A DNA stretch of 64,000 nucleotides from Aureibaculum luteum (GTDB lineage: Bacteria > Bacteroidota > Bacteroidia > Flavobacteriales > Flavobacteriaceae), in the NCBI RefSeq assembly GCF_003449015.1, contig NZ_QRGD01000010.1:62001-126000 (forward strand), in the 5' to 3' direction. The translations under genes were made by a program, and so were the position numbers. Positions 25,398 to 35,370 of the stretch are shown in pieces. The notes beneath the pieces are model-generated. The model saw only the letters and a program-made list of their open reading frames with translations. It did no database searches and was not told the DNA's origin. Positions within the stretch are counted from its first letter, which is position 1. Each line of letters opens with the position of its first letter.

Positions 25398-28367
25398 TTA
25401 AAATGTTGCTGTTAAACCTAATTTAATTACTCTCGGAATTGGTGTTAATCCCATAATTCCTCCTCTAGAGCCGTTACTTTGAGCATCCATATTTACCTCA
25501 GGGTCATACCCTGAATAATTATCAAAAGACAACAAATTACGTCCAGTTAACGTAAATTTCACATTATTAACACCTTTTAAAGGATTCTTCAATGAATATG
25601 CTACCGACAATTCTCTTAATTTTATATAAGAACCATCTTCAATATAAGACTCTGCAATGCCAAATTTAGCAGCACCGGTTCCTCGTACTAATTCACCTGT
25701 CAATTCTTTACCTGTCTCAGCACCTCCACCAAAACGATAATTCATCCTAGTATCCCAACTTAATACATCTACACCTTGAACCGCATCAAACTGCATTCTA
25801 AAAGAAAAGTTTTTGTATGTAAATTCATTAATTAAAGAGGCTATAAAATCAGGATTGGGATCTCCAATAACCTTACTTAAATTCGCCCCACTTGGTTGGC
25901 CTGACGCATCTCTTTCCGCTATAGGATTTCCATTTGCATCCGTAGAACCTTTTTCTCTTTGTGGAATTCCGGCAGCTGTTAACAACAAACTTCCATCGTC
26001 ATTTCTTGCATAGTAACCTTGATAAAACACACCCAATGGTTGGCCATTCTTAGCGACTGAAAATCCAAAATTTCCAATAGCAAATTGTTCTCCTTCAATA
26101 TTATTTACTTCATTTTTATTCGTAGAAAAGGTTCCAGTAACCGACCAAGTAAAATCAGATTTTTGTACTGGAGTAGCAGTAACTAAAGCTTCAAAACCCT
26201 TATTTTTCATTGTTCCAATATTTTCAATTCTAGAACCTGCTCCTGTAGATGGAGATAATGTTCTCGCTAACAAAAGGTCTTCTATATCTTGTGAATAATA
26301 AGTAAGTTCTATACCCAATCTGTTTTTAAACAAACTCACATCAACTCCAAATTCCAATTCTGTTTGTCTTTCAGGTTTTAAATCTGGATTTCCAAGTTGA
26401 GTCGGAGCAATTAAACCAGAGCTACCATCAATACTTGTAGCAGCATAATTTGATAATCGATCAAAAGGCCCAATAGCCGTTAGATTACCAGCTTGTCCCC
26501 AAGCTGCTCTTACTTTAAAGTTGTTGACAGTACTTCCTAAGCTATTTTTCCAAAAATCTTCTTCAGATAGTAAATAGGACATACTCGCTTTTGGATACAG
26601 TTGATTTTTTTCATCAGCACCAAATACGGAAGACCCATCTAATCTTATAGCCCCAGTAACAAATAATTTATTATCAAAACCAAAAGTTTGCTGTACAAAA
26701 CCACCCCAAAATGACCTTTCACTCCTACTTTCATTAGTTGAAATAGTAGCAGCTCCGTTAGTAGTTTTCACACCTAATGCCAAACCAGTAGCTGATATTG
26801 CCCTTACATCAGTATTATCAGCTTGCCAAGAAAAACCAGCTGTTGTTGTCGACTCAAAAAGATCACTAACATCTGTTATAAAGCTTGCATTTAAATCACT
26901 ATTTATTTGCTTAGTACTTATAGTTGAAGTACTCGCTCTACCTAAAGTTACGGTATTTGTTCCGATAGGCACATAAGTTGTACCTGTTGATTCTGCATTG
27001 TCATACCCCAGCGTGTAATTAATATTTAACCCATCTACTGGTTTTAAATTAATTTGCAAATCACTAATTATCCTATTATTTTTTTGTTTAAAATCAAAAG
27101 TATCTATATACTCGAAAATATTAGGGTAAAAAGTCATGTTTGGATAATTACCATCTGCGTCTTTATTAGGATCTATTTTGTTATCCGTAAACAAAATAGT
27201 AGACAATACTCCAGCTCCATAACCCCCATTTGGCATGTCATTGCTGTTACTAGTAGAAAAGTAAGTCCCTATAGAAGCTGAAGCCCAATCATTAATTTCT
27301 TGATTAATTCTTATTCTTCCTCCTATTCTTTCATAGTCGGTACTTTTCATGATCCCCTCATTATTTAAGTAAGAAAATGAAGTGAAATAGTTTGTTTTTT
27401 CATTTCCACCTGAAACGGATACATAATTATCAGTTCCCATTGAATTTTGAAAAACCATATCTTGGTAATCGTATCTTGTTACTGGAACGGTAGTTAAATC
27501 CGTAATATCACTAGATGCCCAATCTAAAGGCACTTCGTTAAAATCACGTTTCTTTCTTAAAGAATTGCTATTTACACTTGTTGACAATGTAATTACGGGT
27601 TCACCACTTTTACCTTTTTTAGTAAAAATCTGTACAACACCATTACTTGCTCTTGAACCATAAATTGCTGCTGCAGCCGCTCCTTTTATAACTTCTATTC
27701 TATCAATATCTTGAGGACTAATATCTGACAACCTATTTTGAACAATACTCGTTACATTTAAAACATTAGTAGAATTGTTGTTAACAATAACACCATCGAT
27801 AATATAAAGAGGATCAGAACTTCCGTTTACAGTACTAGCACTTCTCAGACGTACACTGATACCTGCTGCAGGATCTCCAGAATTCTGAGATACTTGAATA
27901 CCTGCTAGTTTTCCAGAAAGTGCTCCAGTAACATCTAATGAGGCCGATTCTGCTATTTCTAAACCACTTACACTAGAAATTACGTTACCAATTTGCTTTT
28001 TAGCCGTTAACGCACCAACACCAGTTATTACAACCTCGTCCAAACCGAGAATATCTGCCCCCAAAACAGCATCAATTGTAATTTCTGTCTGTGATTCATA
28101 CGTAAATGACATTTCTTTGGTTGAAAAACCAATGGATCTAAAGACAAGTATATTGTTACCTGTCTTTACATTAGCTTCTAGGGTATAATTACCTGAGAAA
28201 TCGGTAACAGCTCCTTTGCTAGTGTTTTTAATTTGAACAGTGACTCCTGGAATTGTTTCACCAAAATCATCTGTTACTGTACCTGTAATAGTTACTGATT
28301 GTGCAACTATAAATTGCACAAAAAACAACATCAGGAATGTTGAAAATAAATACGTTTTTTTTTTCAT
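25398..28367 (-). CDS. SusC/RagA-family TonB-linked outer-membrane protein
   Basis: The 989-residue protein has a signal peptide, a CarboxypepD_reg-like beta-sandwich (VTGTVTDDFGETIPGVTV), a TonB plug with DPLYIIDGVIV and AIYGSRASNGVV, and a long C-terminal beta-barrel ending in F. It forms the TonB-powered channel partner of the adjacent SusD protein. Length is normal. The unit stands between two terminators, so SusC and SusD appear to be the whole operon, with no regulator or enzyme genes attached. Confidence 0.95.
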   Translation of the reverse strand: MKKKTYLFSTFLMLFFVQFIVAQSVTITGTVTDDFGETIPGVTVQIKNTSKGAVTDFSGNYTLEANVKTGNNILVFRSIGFSTKEMSFTYESQTEITIDAVLGADILGLDEVVITGVGALTAKKQIGNVISSVSGLEIAESASLDVTGALSGKLAGIQVSQNSGDPAAGISVRLRSASTVNGSSDPLYIIDGVIVNNNSTNVLNVTSIVQNRLSDISPQDIDRIEVIKGAAAAAIYGSRASNGVVQIFTKKGKSGEPVITLSTSVNSNSLRKKRDFNEVPLDWASSDITDLTTVPVTRYDYQDMVFQNSMGTDNYVSVSGGNEKTNYFTSFSYLNNEGIMKSTDYERIGGRIRINQEINDWASASIGTYFSTSNSNDMPNGGYGAGVLSTILFTDNKIDPNKDADGNYPNMTFYPNIFEYIDTFDFKQKNNRIISDLQINLKPVDGLNINYTLGYDNAESTGTTYVPIGTNTVTLGRASTSTISTKQINSDLNASFITDVSDLFESTTTAGFSWQADNTDVRAISATGLALGVKTTNGAATISTNESRSERSFWGGFVQQTFGFDNKLFVTGAIRLDGSSVFGADEKNQLYPKASMSYLLSEEDFWKNSLGSTVNNFKVRAAWGQAGNLTAIGPFDRLSNYAATSIDGSSGLIAPTQLGNPDLKPERQTELEFGVDVSLFKNRLGIELTYYSQDIEDLLLARTLSPSTGAGSRIENIGTMKNKGFEALVTATPVQKSDFTWSVTGTFSTNKNEVNNIEGEQFAIGNFGFSVAKNGQPLGVFYQGYYARNDDGSLLLTAAGIPQREKGSTDANGNPIAERDASGQPSGANLSKVIGDPNPDFIASLINEFTYKNFSFRMQFDAVQGVDVLSWDTRMNYRFGGGAETGKELTGELVRGTGAAKFGIAESYIEDGSYIKLRELSVAYSLKNPLKGVNNVKFTLTGRNLLSFDNYSGYDPEVNMDAQSNGSRGGIMGLTPIPRVIKLGLTATF

Positions 28368-28441
28368 TTTGAGTTAGTATTTAATATTAGTTACATCAAA
28401 TATATAAAACAATACTCGAACACCATTTATATTAACATAAA

Positions 28442-28471
28442 AAAAACCTGAGTATATTTACTCAGGTTTTT
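28442..28471 (-). terminator. terminator after the FadL-like gene
   Basis: Perfect 13-bp stem AAAAACCTGAGTA (28442-28454) and TACTCAGGTTTTT (28459-28471) with a 4-nt loop, 29 bp past the FadL-like stop and upstream of susC. It separates the two minus-strand transcription units. Confidence 0.85.
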
Positions 28472-28499
28472 AACGTATTAAAACTCTAAATTAATTCTT

Positions 28500-29858
28500 T
28501 TATAGGCCAATAACTAATGTGGCAGTTACCTTTCCATTATCAATATCTAATTCAGCTGGATTTGAAAATTGTGTAAACCCATACACACCTGTATTGGTAG
28601 ATTTTTGATATGCTAAATCTAATTTAACATTACCTCTAAAATTAAACCCAGTACCTAAAGAGAAACCTCTAACATTATCTGTATCTATAGCATCGGAATA
28701 AGGGCTTTGTTTATAAAAATAACCACCTCTTAAACTCATTATTTTACCAACACGCCACTCTCCACCTATTCTTAACTCTGAAGTATTTTGTAAATCATTT
28801 CTAAAACTCTCATTTACATCTACAAATTCATTGTTTGGTTTCAATTTCGTTTTTGAATAATTTTTAAAGGTATAATCTAAACTTATCAATCCTTCTTTTC
28901 CAAAAAGGTAAGCAATACTACCCGTTACTTTCGCTGGAGTCACTAAATCATATTCAAAAACATTTACATCAGAATACTCCCTATACAGTCTTGAATCGTT
29001 ACTTACCAGAATTTCTAAATCATCACTATACTCTTCAGTTAAATTATACCAAGTTGGAGTTTGAAAGGCAAAACCTAATCTTAACTCTTGAGTGGGTTTT
29101 GCAATAAAACCAATATTTAAACCAATACCTTGACCGTAGGTATATAACTCTTGTAACAGTGAAGCGTCCAATAAATTACCATTACCGTCATTATTTGACT
29201 CCTCAAATAGTCCATTTTGAAAATGTTCCAATTTATGAGAAACTAGCGATAGACCTATACTAAATTTATCATTGAACTCAGCTGCCATAGAAAGGGTAAA
29301 CTTTTCATTTTGCCCTGAATTACTATTTCCAAAAAATTGACCATCTACATTTTCATAATAAATATCGTTAGCTGGATTGGCATCATCATTCAAATAAGGA
29401 TCTCCGTTATATTCTGAAATAGAACTAGCTCCATTTATGTTATAACCATTTTCAAAATCTTTGACTAAGGAATAATTAAATCCAATAGCAAATTTTGACC
29501 AATTGGAGCGTCCTGATGTATCAAAAACCAATACTGCACCTGCTTGAGTCATATTAAAATAACTATCAGAATTATCAGTAGAAGTACCATAATAACTACT
29601 TAATACATCTGTATTTCTTAATCCTAAGGTAATTGATCCTTGAGACCTTGTAAAAACAGTTAAACCTGCCGGGTTAATATCTCCGGCTGACATATCACCA
29701 CCTAAACTTCCAAACGCTCCACTCATCCCATTAAACCTCGCTGTACCATTAACATCCTCATCAGAAAACATAACAGCTCCATCAAAATTACTAATTACTT
29801 GAGCGTTGATTACTAAGGAGGATAGTAATCCTCCTATTAAAAATAGAATTTTTTTCAT
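28500..29858 (-). CDS. OmpP1/FadL-family outer-membrane transporter
   Basis: The 452-residue protein has a signal peptide (MKKILFLIGGLLSSLVINAQ) and the FadL-type motif GDINPAGLTVF near residue 60, followed by beta-barrel sequence (for example LRLGFAFQTPTWY and LDYTFKNYS) that ends in a short hydrophobic strand. FadL-like proteins let long-chain fatty acids or other hydrophobic compounds across the outer membrane. It is encoded 18 bp after the Ser/Arg-repeat lipoprotein gene in the same direction. Confidence 0.82.
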   Translation of the reverse strand: MKKILFLIGGLLSSLVINAQVISNFDGAVMFSDEDVNGTARFNGMSGAFGSLGGDMSAGDINPAGLTVFTRSQGSITLGLRNTDVLSSYYGTSTDNSDSYFNMTQAGAVLVFDTSGRSNWSKFAIGFNYSLVKDFENGYNINGASSISEYNGDPYLNDDANPANDIYYENVDGQFFGNSNSGQNEKFTLSMAAEFNDKFSIGLSLVSHKLEHFQNGLFEESNNDGNGNLLDASLLQELYTYGQGIGLNIGFIAKPTQELRLGFAFQTPTWYNLTEEYSDDLEILVSNDSRLYREYSDVNVFEYDLVTPAKVTGSIAYLFGKEGLISLDYTFKNYSKTKLKPNNEFVDVNESFRNDLQNTSELRIGGEWRVGKIMSLRGGYFYKQSPYSDAIDTDNVRGFSLGTGFNFRGNVKLDLAYQKSTNTGVYGFTQFSNPAELDIDNGKVTATLVIGL

Positions 29859-29876
29859 AATAATTTTATTGATTTT

Positions 29877-31259
29877 TTATTGACGCCTTGAGCTACTTCT
29901 TGATGATGAAGATGAAGATCTAGAAGTTGAACTACTTCTGGATGCACTGCTACTTCTTGAAGGTGAACTACTTCTCGAAACACTACTACTTCGTGAAGGT
30001 GAACTACTTCTTGAAACATTAGAACTTCTTGACGGACTACTACTTCTTGTTACTCTACTCGGAGAAGAGGTTCTTGACCTTGTAACTGTTCTTGGGCTAC
30101 TTGCAGCCGTTCTATTTGTTGTACTACGACTAACCGTTCTTACCCGTCTAGGTGCTGTTACACTTCTATTAGTAGGACTTACAGTTCTTCTGTTTACTTG
30201 AGATGAACTTCTTCTAATCGTTGAACTTTGACTTCTTACTGCCGAAGATCTTGGTGTGTTTCCACGTCTAACTGTGCTAGAACGATTTGTACTTCCTGAA
30301 CTTCTTTGAACACCTGAATTGTTTCTTGGTGTAGTTGTTCTTCTAATTGTAGAGCTATTGCTTCTAGGCGAAGTAGATGTATTACGTCTTACACTAGAGT
30401 TTGTTCTAGGATTAGTAGATGTGTTTCTTCTAACCGTTGAATTACTTCTAGAATTTACTGAACTTCTTCTGCTTACCCCCTCGGTACTTCTTGTTGCCAC
30501 TGTTCTTCTTGTGGTTGCTCCATTAATACGTCTGGTTGCGTCACTAGCTACAGAAGACCTTCTACTATAAGAACTTCTATTACTTAACCTACTGGTGTTA
30601 TTAGCATATCTTCTTCCGTAAGTGTAGTTATTTCCGTAATAACGGTTTCCATAATAGGAGTTATAATACCCATTACCATAGCCATATCCATAATAAGGTC
30701 TGTACCTGTAAGGATTATAAAAAGGTGAATAAATTCCACCATAGCCATAATAAGAATTATAGTAACCTCCATAGCCACCATTACCATAGTATAAATTGTT
30801 GTAACCTCCATAATATCCTTCATTACCGAAACCATATCCGTAACCACCATAGTACCCATATCTATAAGGATTATAAAAACCATTCCATCCAAAACCAGTA
30901 TTAATGGTTACTGATACATTATCTGAATATTCCCAAGGCGAACCCCCTTCATTATAATCTCCATCCTCATAATATTCAATATCATCTTCATATCCATAAT
31001 CATCAATATCAGTAATAATGTCATCTTGCGATATTTCATCATACCTTTCTGCTTCTCTTCTAAAGTAGTCTTGATATTTATTACTTTCAGGACGAGCCTC
31101 CTCAACTACAACACGAGTTTCAGTATTACCAGTCGCATATATTCCGTCTTCATCATAAGTAGTACCTTGATAAGTACCACACGATGTTAAGCCCATTAAT
31201 ATCAATCCTGTTAAAGAAAAATACGTAACTTTTCTGCTGATGTTATTTTTTATTTTCAT
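29877..31259 (-). CDS. lipoprotein with Gly/Tyr-rich core and Ser/Arg-repeat tail
   Basis: About 460 residues from the ATG at 31259. The longer frame to 31355 adds 32 residues ahead of the signal peptide and reaches the proS promoter region, so the internal start is chosen. It has a lipoprotein signal with Cys27 (LMGLTSCGTY), an acidic stretch, a Gly/Tyr/Asn-rich segment (about 115-220) and a long C-terminal Ser/Arg-rich region ending in repeats of SPSRSSS type. I recognise no domain. The composition suggests a disordered, strongly basic surface or envelope protein. It is divergent from proS. Confidence 0.75.
   Translation of the reverse strand: MKIKNNISRKVTYFSLTGLILMGLTSCGTYQGTTYDEDGIYATGNTETRVVVEEARPESNKYQDYFRREAERYDEISQDDIITDIDDYGYEDDIEYYEDGDYNEGGSPWEYSDNVSVTINTGFGWNGFYNPYRYGYYGGYGYGFGNEGYYGGYNNLYYGNGGYGGYYNSYYGYGGIYSPFYNPYRYRPYYGYGYGNGYYNSYYGNRYYGNNYTYGRRYANNTSRLSNRSSYSRRSSVASDATRRINGATTRRTVATRSTEGVSRRSSVNSRSNSTVRRNTSTNPRTNSSVRRNTSTSPRSNSSTIRRTTTPRNNSGVQRSSGSTNRSSTVRRGNTPRSSAVRSQSSTIRRSSSQVNRRTVSPTNRSVTAPRRVRTVSRSTTNRTAASSPRTVTRSRTSSPSRVTRSSSPSRSSNVSRSSSPSRSSSVSRSSSPSRSSSASRSSSTSRSSSSSSRSSSRRQ
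29890..30060. repeat. tandem Ser/Arg-coding repeat
   Basis: Near-tandem 24-30 bp units built on the pattern CTACTTCTTGAAGGTGAA, encoding S-P-S-R-S-S-S-type repeats at the C-terminus of the lipoprotein. The units vary by point changes, and the array could expand or contract. Confidence 0.6.
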
Positions 31260-31360
31260 ATTGAGTAAATTTAATGGTATTAAATTACAAAATATATTTA
31301 GTTTTGTACTAATTAATTTTGTGTTAACTATATCACAATATTTATGCCAAAACACAATAC

Positions 31361-32836
31361 ATGAGTAAAAACTTAACGAAACGTAGCGAAGATTATTCTA
31401 AATGGTACAACGAATTAGTTGTTAAAGCTGATTTAGCGGAAATGTCTGGAGTTAGAGGATGTATGGTAATAAAACCATATGGCTATGCTATTTGGGAAAA
31501 AATGCAAGCCGAATTAGATAGAATGTTTAAAGAAACAGGCCATGAAAATGCTTATTTCCCCCTTTTTATACCTAAATCTTATTTTAGCAAAGAAGCCAGC
31601 CATGTTGATGGTTTTGCAAAAGAATGTGCCGTTGTAACACATTATAGATTAAAAAATGCAGAAGATGGCAGTGGTATTGTAGTTGACGAGGATGCTAAAC
31701 TAGAAGAGGAATTAATTGTAAGGCCTACTTCTGAAACTATTATTTGGGATACCTATAGAAAATGGGTGCAATCGTACAGAGATTTACCAATTTTAGTTAA
31801 TCAATGGGCTAATGTTGTCCGTTGGGAAATGAGAACACGTCTATTTTTACGTACATCTGAATTTTTATGGCAAGAAGGTCATACTGCACATGCTACAAAA
31901 CAAGAAGCTCTCGCCGAAGCAAAACAAATGCAAGGTGTTTATGCTGATTTTGCAGAAAACTTTATGGCAATGCCTGTTATAAAAGGCACAAAAACCGAAA
32001 GCGAACGTTTTGCTGGGGCCCTAGAAACCTATACTATAGAAGCTTTAATGCAAGATGGCAAGGCATTACAAGCTGGAACGTCTCATTTTTTAGGTCAGAA
32101 TTTTGCAAAGGCATTTGATGTTAAATTTACTTCTAAAGAAGGGAAGTTAGAATATGTGTGGGCAACTTCTTGGGGGGTATCTACTCGTTTGATGGGGGCT
32201 TTAGTAATGACACACTCTGACGATAAAGGATTGGTATTACCACCTAACTTAGCTCCAATACAAGTTGTTATAGTACCTATATACAAAGGAGAAGAACAAC
32301 TTGAGATGATTTCAGTTAAAGCTAAACAAATTATGGCTGAACTCAAGTCAAAAGGTATTTCTGTTAAATTCGATGATAGAGACACCTATAAACCAGGATG
32401 GAAATTTGCACAGTATGAATTGAAAGGAGTTCCTCTTAGAATTGCAATGGGACCAAGAGACATGGAAAATGGTACTGTGGAATTGGCCAGAAGAGATACA
32501 CTAACCAAAGAAACTGTAAATCAAGATGTTTTGGTTGCCACTATTGAAGAGTTATTGGTTAAAATTCAAGAAAGTTTATTTGATAAAGCTAAAGATTACA
32601 GAAATAGTCATATCACTGAAGTTGATAATTTTGAAGATTTTAAAACAGTATTAAATGGTAAAGGAGGTTTTATATCTGCTCATTGGGATGGGACTTCTGA
32701 GACTGAAAATAAAATAAAGGACTTAACAAAAGCTACAATTCGTTGTATTCCAAATGAATCTATCGAAGAAGAGGGAGTTTGTGTATTTAGCGGTAAGCCC
32801 TCAACAAAAAGAGTTCTTTTTGCTAAAGCCTATTAA
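31361..32836 (+). CDS. proS: proline--tRNA ligase (eukaryote/archaeal-like class)
   Basis: The 491-residue enzyme has class II synthetase motifs: [32 protein letters not shown] and the motif 2/3 regions including [15 protein letters not shown]. Length and lack of the inserted editing domain fit the archaeal/eukaryal-type ProRS that is common in Bacteroidota. It charges tRNA-Pro. The C-terminal anticodon-binding domain and a final Tyr (AKAY) match that class. The gene ends in a hairpin terminator. Confidence 0.95.
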   Translation: MSKNLTKRSEDYSKWYNELVVKADLAEMSGVRGCMVIKPYGYAIWEKMQAELDRMFKETGHENAYFPLFIPKSYFSKEASHVDGFAKECAVVTHYRLKNAEDGSGIVVDEDAKLEEELIVRPTSETIIWDTYRKWVQSYRDLPILVNQWANVVRWEMRTRLFLRTSEFLWQEGHTAHATKQEALAEAKQMQGVYADFAENFMAMPVIKGTKTESERFAGALETYTIEALMQDGKALQAGTSHFLGQNFAKAFDVKFTSKEGKLEYVWATSWGVSTRLMGALVMTHSDDKGLVLPPNLAPIQVVIVPIYKGEEQLEMISVKAKQIMAELKSKGISVKFDDRDTYKPGWKFAQYELKGVPLRIAMGPRDMENGTVELARRDTLTKETVNQDVLVATIEELLVKIQESLFDKAKDYRNSHITEVDNFEDFKTVLNGKGGFISAHWDGTSETENKIKDLTKATIRCIPNESIEEEGVCVFSGKPSTKRVLFAKAY

Positions 32837-32868
32837 TTTAAGAACTAATAAACAGAATTTATAAAACA

Positions 32869-32914
32869 ACACTGAATTTGTTAAAGTTTACTATTTGAAC
32901 CCCAAATTCAGTGT
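32869..32914 (+). terminator. terminator after proS
   Basis: Stem ACACTGAATTTG (32869-32880) and CAAATTCAGTGT (32903-32914), a perfect 12-bp match, followed by GTTTTT. Confidence 0.75.
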
Positions 32915-32961
32915 GTTTTTAATTTTTTTTCAAAAAAAATACTACTTTTTTCAAAAAGGAC

Positions 32962-32991
32962 TTGCAGAGTTCAAAAATTGTATTATTTTTG
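32962..32991 (+). promoter_or_regulatory. promoter of tRNA-Glu
   Basis: TTG at 32962-32964 and TATTTTTG at 32984-32991 match the Bacteroidota -33 and -7 elements with a 19-bp spacer, placing the transcript start a few bases further on, about 25 bp before the tRNA. Confidence 0.6.
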
Positions 32992-33021
32992 CACTCGCTT
33001 TGCAAGATAACAAAGCACAAT

Positions 33022-33093
33022 GGTCCGTTCGTCTAGGGGTTAGGACGCCAGGTTTTCATCCTGGTAACAGGGGTTCGATTCCCCTACGGACTA
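33022..33093 (+). tRNA. tRNA-Glu (anticodon TTC)
   Basis: The 72-nt sequence folds as a complete cloverleaf. The acceptor stem pairs GGTCCGT with ACGGACT (one terminal G-U), the anticodon stem CCAGG/CCTGG encloses the loop TTTTCAT with anticodon TTC, and the T arm is CAGGGGTTCGATTCCCCT-like with GTTCGAT. The discriminator is A at 33093 and CCA is not encoded. It lies between proS and rpsT. An open frame through this stretch is a coincidence. Confidence 0.97.
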
Positions 33094-33173
33094 CAAAATG
33101 TTTAATCATGGATAAAATGATTGATTAGACAACTTATCAAGTATTGATGAGATAACAATTAAAAAAAAGTCAA

Positions 33174-33425
33174 ATGGCAAATCACAAGTCAGCGTTAAAG
33201 AGAATTAGAAATAGTGAGACTAAACGCTTAAGAAATAAGTTTCAGCATAAAACCACAAGAAATGCTATAAAAGCTTTACGTGAGATTGAAAAGAAAGCTG
33301 ATGCCCAAAAGCAATTGAATTCAGTTCTTGCTATGGTAGACAAATTAGCTAAAAAGAGCATTATTCATAATAATAAAGCTGCTAATTTAAAATCTAAACT
33401 TACTAAGCACGTTGCTGCTTTATAA
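33174..33425 (+). CDS. rpsT: 30S ribosomal protein S20
   Basis: The 83-residue basic protein begins MANHKSALKRIRNSETKRLRN and is helical and Lys/Arg-rich, as for bS20, which binds 16S rRNA in the small subunit. Length is normal. It follows tRNA-Glu by 80 bp and ends in a hairpin terminator. Confidence 0.97.
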   Translation: MANHKSALKRIRNSETKRLRNKFQHKTTRNAIKALREIEKKADAQKQLNSVLAMVDKLAKKSIIHNNKAANLKSKLTKHVAAL

Positions 33426-33449
33426 TTTTCTTACAAATTAAAACACATA

Positions 33450-33478
33450 AAGACTGTCTTACTAGACGGTCTTTTTTG
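33450..33478 (+). terminator. terminator after rpsT
   Basis: Stem AAGACTGTC (33450-33458) and GACGGTCTT (33465-33473) with one G-U pair, followed by TTTT. It begins 25 bp past the rpsT stop. Confidence 0.8.
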
Positions 33479-33784
33479 TTTAAAAAGGGTTTATCTTTTT
33501 GAGATGAAGAAAATTTTTATACTCTTAATTTACATGATAACCCAACTTTCATATTAAGTATTACAAGTCACTAAATTATTTCAGAGGTCATATCGTACTT
33601 CATTCATCAATGACTTTTCTTCTTCTAATAAATTACATCTTTAGTTCGTAACACTTCTTACAATAACCTAGTTTATAATATTAAGTTCTAAAAACAGTAA
33701 AGATGTAACTGTTTTGATAATAAATAGTACATAAAAAAATAGGAGTTTTTAATTCTTAGTTGTTCTATACTAAAAGGAACAAAA
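33479..33784. other. non-coding gap before the orphan gene
   Basis: About 300 bp of AT-rich sequence with no gene, RNA fold or repeat that I can support. A short ACAGT/ACTGT inverted repeat near 33700 and a TTTTG near 33713 could belong to a promoter for the small gene at 33785, but no -7 box is convincing. Confidence 0.5.
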
Positions 33785-34084
33785 ATGGAAAAGAACAACG
33801 AAGAAGAATTAACTTATGTATTATTTGGAGCAGAAGCAATTCAAATCTATAACATATCTTTGAGCATGCTACTATCGTCTGTGCATTTAGTATACAAAGT
33901 ATGTGCATATAGCGATGTAAAGAGTTTTGTCAATGAGAGTAAAAAATGGGATGACTTTACGGAAATAACAAAAAGCGATTATATAACTCTAAAAAAAAAA
34001 TTAGTAGACAAACCTTTAAGCGATGATAATCATAGAAAGACCAAAAAAAAAGGTAAGGCTTCTTTTTTTAATTTTTTCAAATAA
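33785..34084 (+). CDS. small protein of unknown function
   Basis: The 99-residue frame starts at an ATG preceded by AAGGAAC, a plausible weak ribosome site. I recognise no family. The first half is acidic and hydrophobic (LFGAEAIQIYNISLSMLLSSVHLV, shortened here), the tail is Lys-rich and ends KGKASFFNFFK. There is no signal peptide and no clear membrane helix. It stands alone between rpsT and rodA and converges on the latter with an 8-bp gap. It could be lineage-specific. Confidence 0.55.
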   Translation: MEKNNEEELTYVLFGAEAIQIYNISLSMLLSSVHLVYKVCAYSDVKSFVNESKKWDDFTEITKSDYITLKKKLVDKPLSDDNHRKTKKKGKASFFNFFK

Positions 34085-34092
34085 ATAAACAC

Positions 34093-35370
34093 TTACCATT
34101 CATAGGTTCTATCGGCATCAAGTCGAATAAAAATAAAGAGTAAAATAGTAAATCCCCATAAAGAAGAACCTCCATAACTAAAAAACGGCAACGGAATACC
34201 AATTGTAGGAACTAGCCCTATAACCATTCCTACATTTATCATAAAGTGAAAAAAGAATATGGTTGCTATAGAATAACCAAATACCCTACTAAACTTTAGT
34301 TTTTGCCTTTCAGCTACACGTATTATTCGTAATATAAAGGCTATAAATATAATTATTACAGCACTCGTGCCAATAAACCCCCATTCCTCACCAACTGTAC
34401 TAAAAATATAATCTGTATGTTGCTCAGGCACAAAATTACCTTGAGTTCTATCTCCTTCTAAAAAACCCTTACCTGTTAAGCCCCCAGAACCAATTGTAAT
34501 CATTGATTGATTCGTATTGTACCCTATCCCTCTTGGATCAACTTCTTTACCTAAAACTATACTAAATCGATCTCTATGGCGTTGTCCAAATACATTATTA
34601 AAAATGTAATCAACACTGAACATAAATAGCCCTACAATTAGAAATAGAACAATAACCTTAGGCCACTCTCTATTTAACTGAAATTTATTTATGTTAATCA
34701 AGTATAAAATCATCAAAGTTAGCAATGAAATAATAATTATAAGGGCAGTTATAAATCCAAAGTATAGTGTAGATAAAAACAAAATCATTAACATAAAACC
34801 AATTCCTAAATAAACACCAGGAAGTCCTTCTCTGTACATTACAAAAAACAAAGTAAAATATATTATACCTGATCCTGGGTCTGGCTGTAACGCAATTAAT
34901 ACCGCTGGTATGGATAGAATTAAAAAGGCTCTAATTTGAGTTTTAAAATTACTAAGATCTCTATTCGGCTCATTTAAAAAATTAGCCAAAGCTAGTATGG
35001 TAGCCACCTTTGCAAACTCAGATGGTTGCAAACTAACCCCTCCAAAATTATACCAGGAAGTAGCTCCATTAATAGTATTCCCAAATAGGAATAAACCCGC
35101 CAAGCTCAGCATTGAAATAACATAAAAAACACCGGCAAAACGTTCGTAAAATTTGGCATCTATGGATATTATTATAACAATTAGCACGCCGCTTAAGCCA
35201 ATCCACCGCAATTGTTTTCCATATAACGTAGTAACGTCAAAAACACTTTGACTAGTATCTGTAACAGAGGCCGCATAAATATTTATCCAACCCAAAAATA
35301 CGAGCACTATAAAAAATAATACTAATACCCAGTCTACACCAGCAAATATGTTATTCTGCCTTTTCCTCAA
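34093..35370 (-). CDS. rodA: rod-shape-determining SEDS peptidoglycan polymerase
   Basis: The 425-residue protein has about ten membrane helices and SEDS-family motifs such as QPDPGSG, TGKGFLEG and the C-terminal PTIGIPLPFFSYGGSS. RodA polymerises lipid II glycan chains during side-wall growth, working with the class B PBP2 encoded immediately upstream, whose gene overlaps rodA by 20 bp. It is the last gene of the mreB-mreC-mreD-mrdA-rodA cluster on the minus strand. Confidence 0.95.
   Translation of the reverse strand: MRKRQNNIFAGVDWVLVLFFIVLVFLGWINIYAASVTDTSQSVFDVTTLYGKQLRWIGLSGVLIVIIISIDAKFYERFAGVFYVISMLSLAGLFLFGNTINGATSWYNFGGVSLQPSEFAKVATILALANFLNEPNRDLSNFKTQIRAFLILSIPAVLIALQPDPGSGIIYFTLFFVMYREGLPGVYLGIGFMLMILFLSTLYFGFITALIIIISLLTLMILYLININKFQLNREWPKVIVLFLIVGLFMFSVDYIFNNVFGQRHRDRFSIVLGKEVDPRGIGYNTNQSMITIGSGGLTGKGFLEGDRTQGNFVPEQHTDYIFSTVGEEWGFIGTSAVIIIFIAFILRIIRVAERQKLKFSRVFGYSIATIFFFHFMINVGMVIGLVPTIGIPLPFFSYGGSSLWGFTILLFIFIRLDADRTYEW

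Noticed and set aside
24033-28367. Polysaccharide-utilisation locus around SusC/SusD
   Set aside because: No glycoside hydrolase, polysaccharide lyase, sulfatase or regulator gene lies next to the pair, so only a SusC/SusD uptake pair can be claimed.
30319-30892. Leu/Val-rich and Met-rich open frames opposite or alongside the Ser/Arg-repeat lipoprotein gene
   Set aside because: They are shadows of low-complexity codons in the real gene, with no start signal or independent support.
32895-33128. 77-residue open frame across the tRNA-Glu gene
   Set aside because: It contains the whole tRNA and its promoter; the tRNA fold is complete and explains the sequence.
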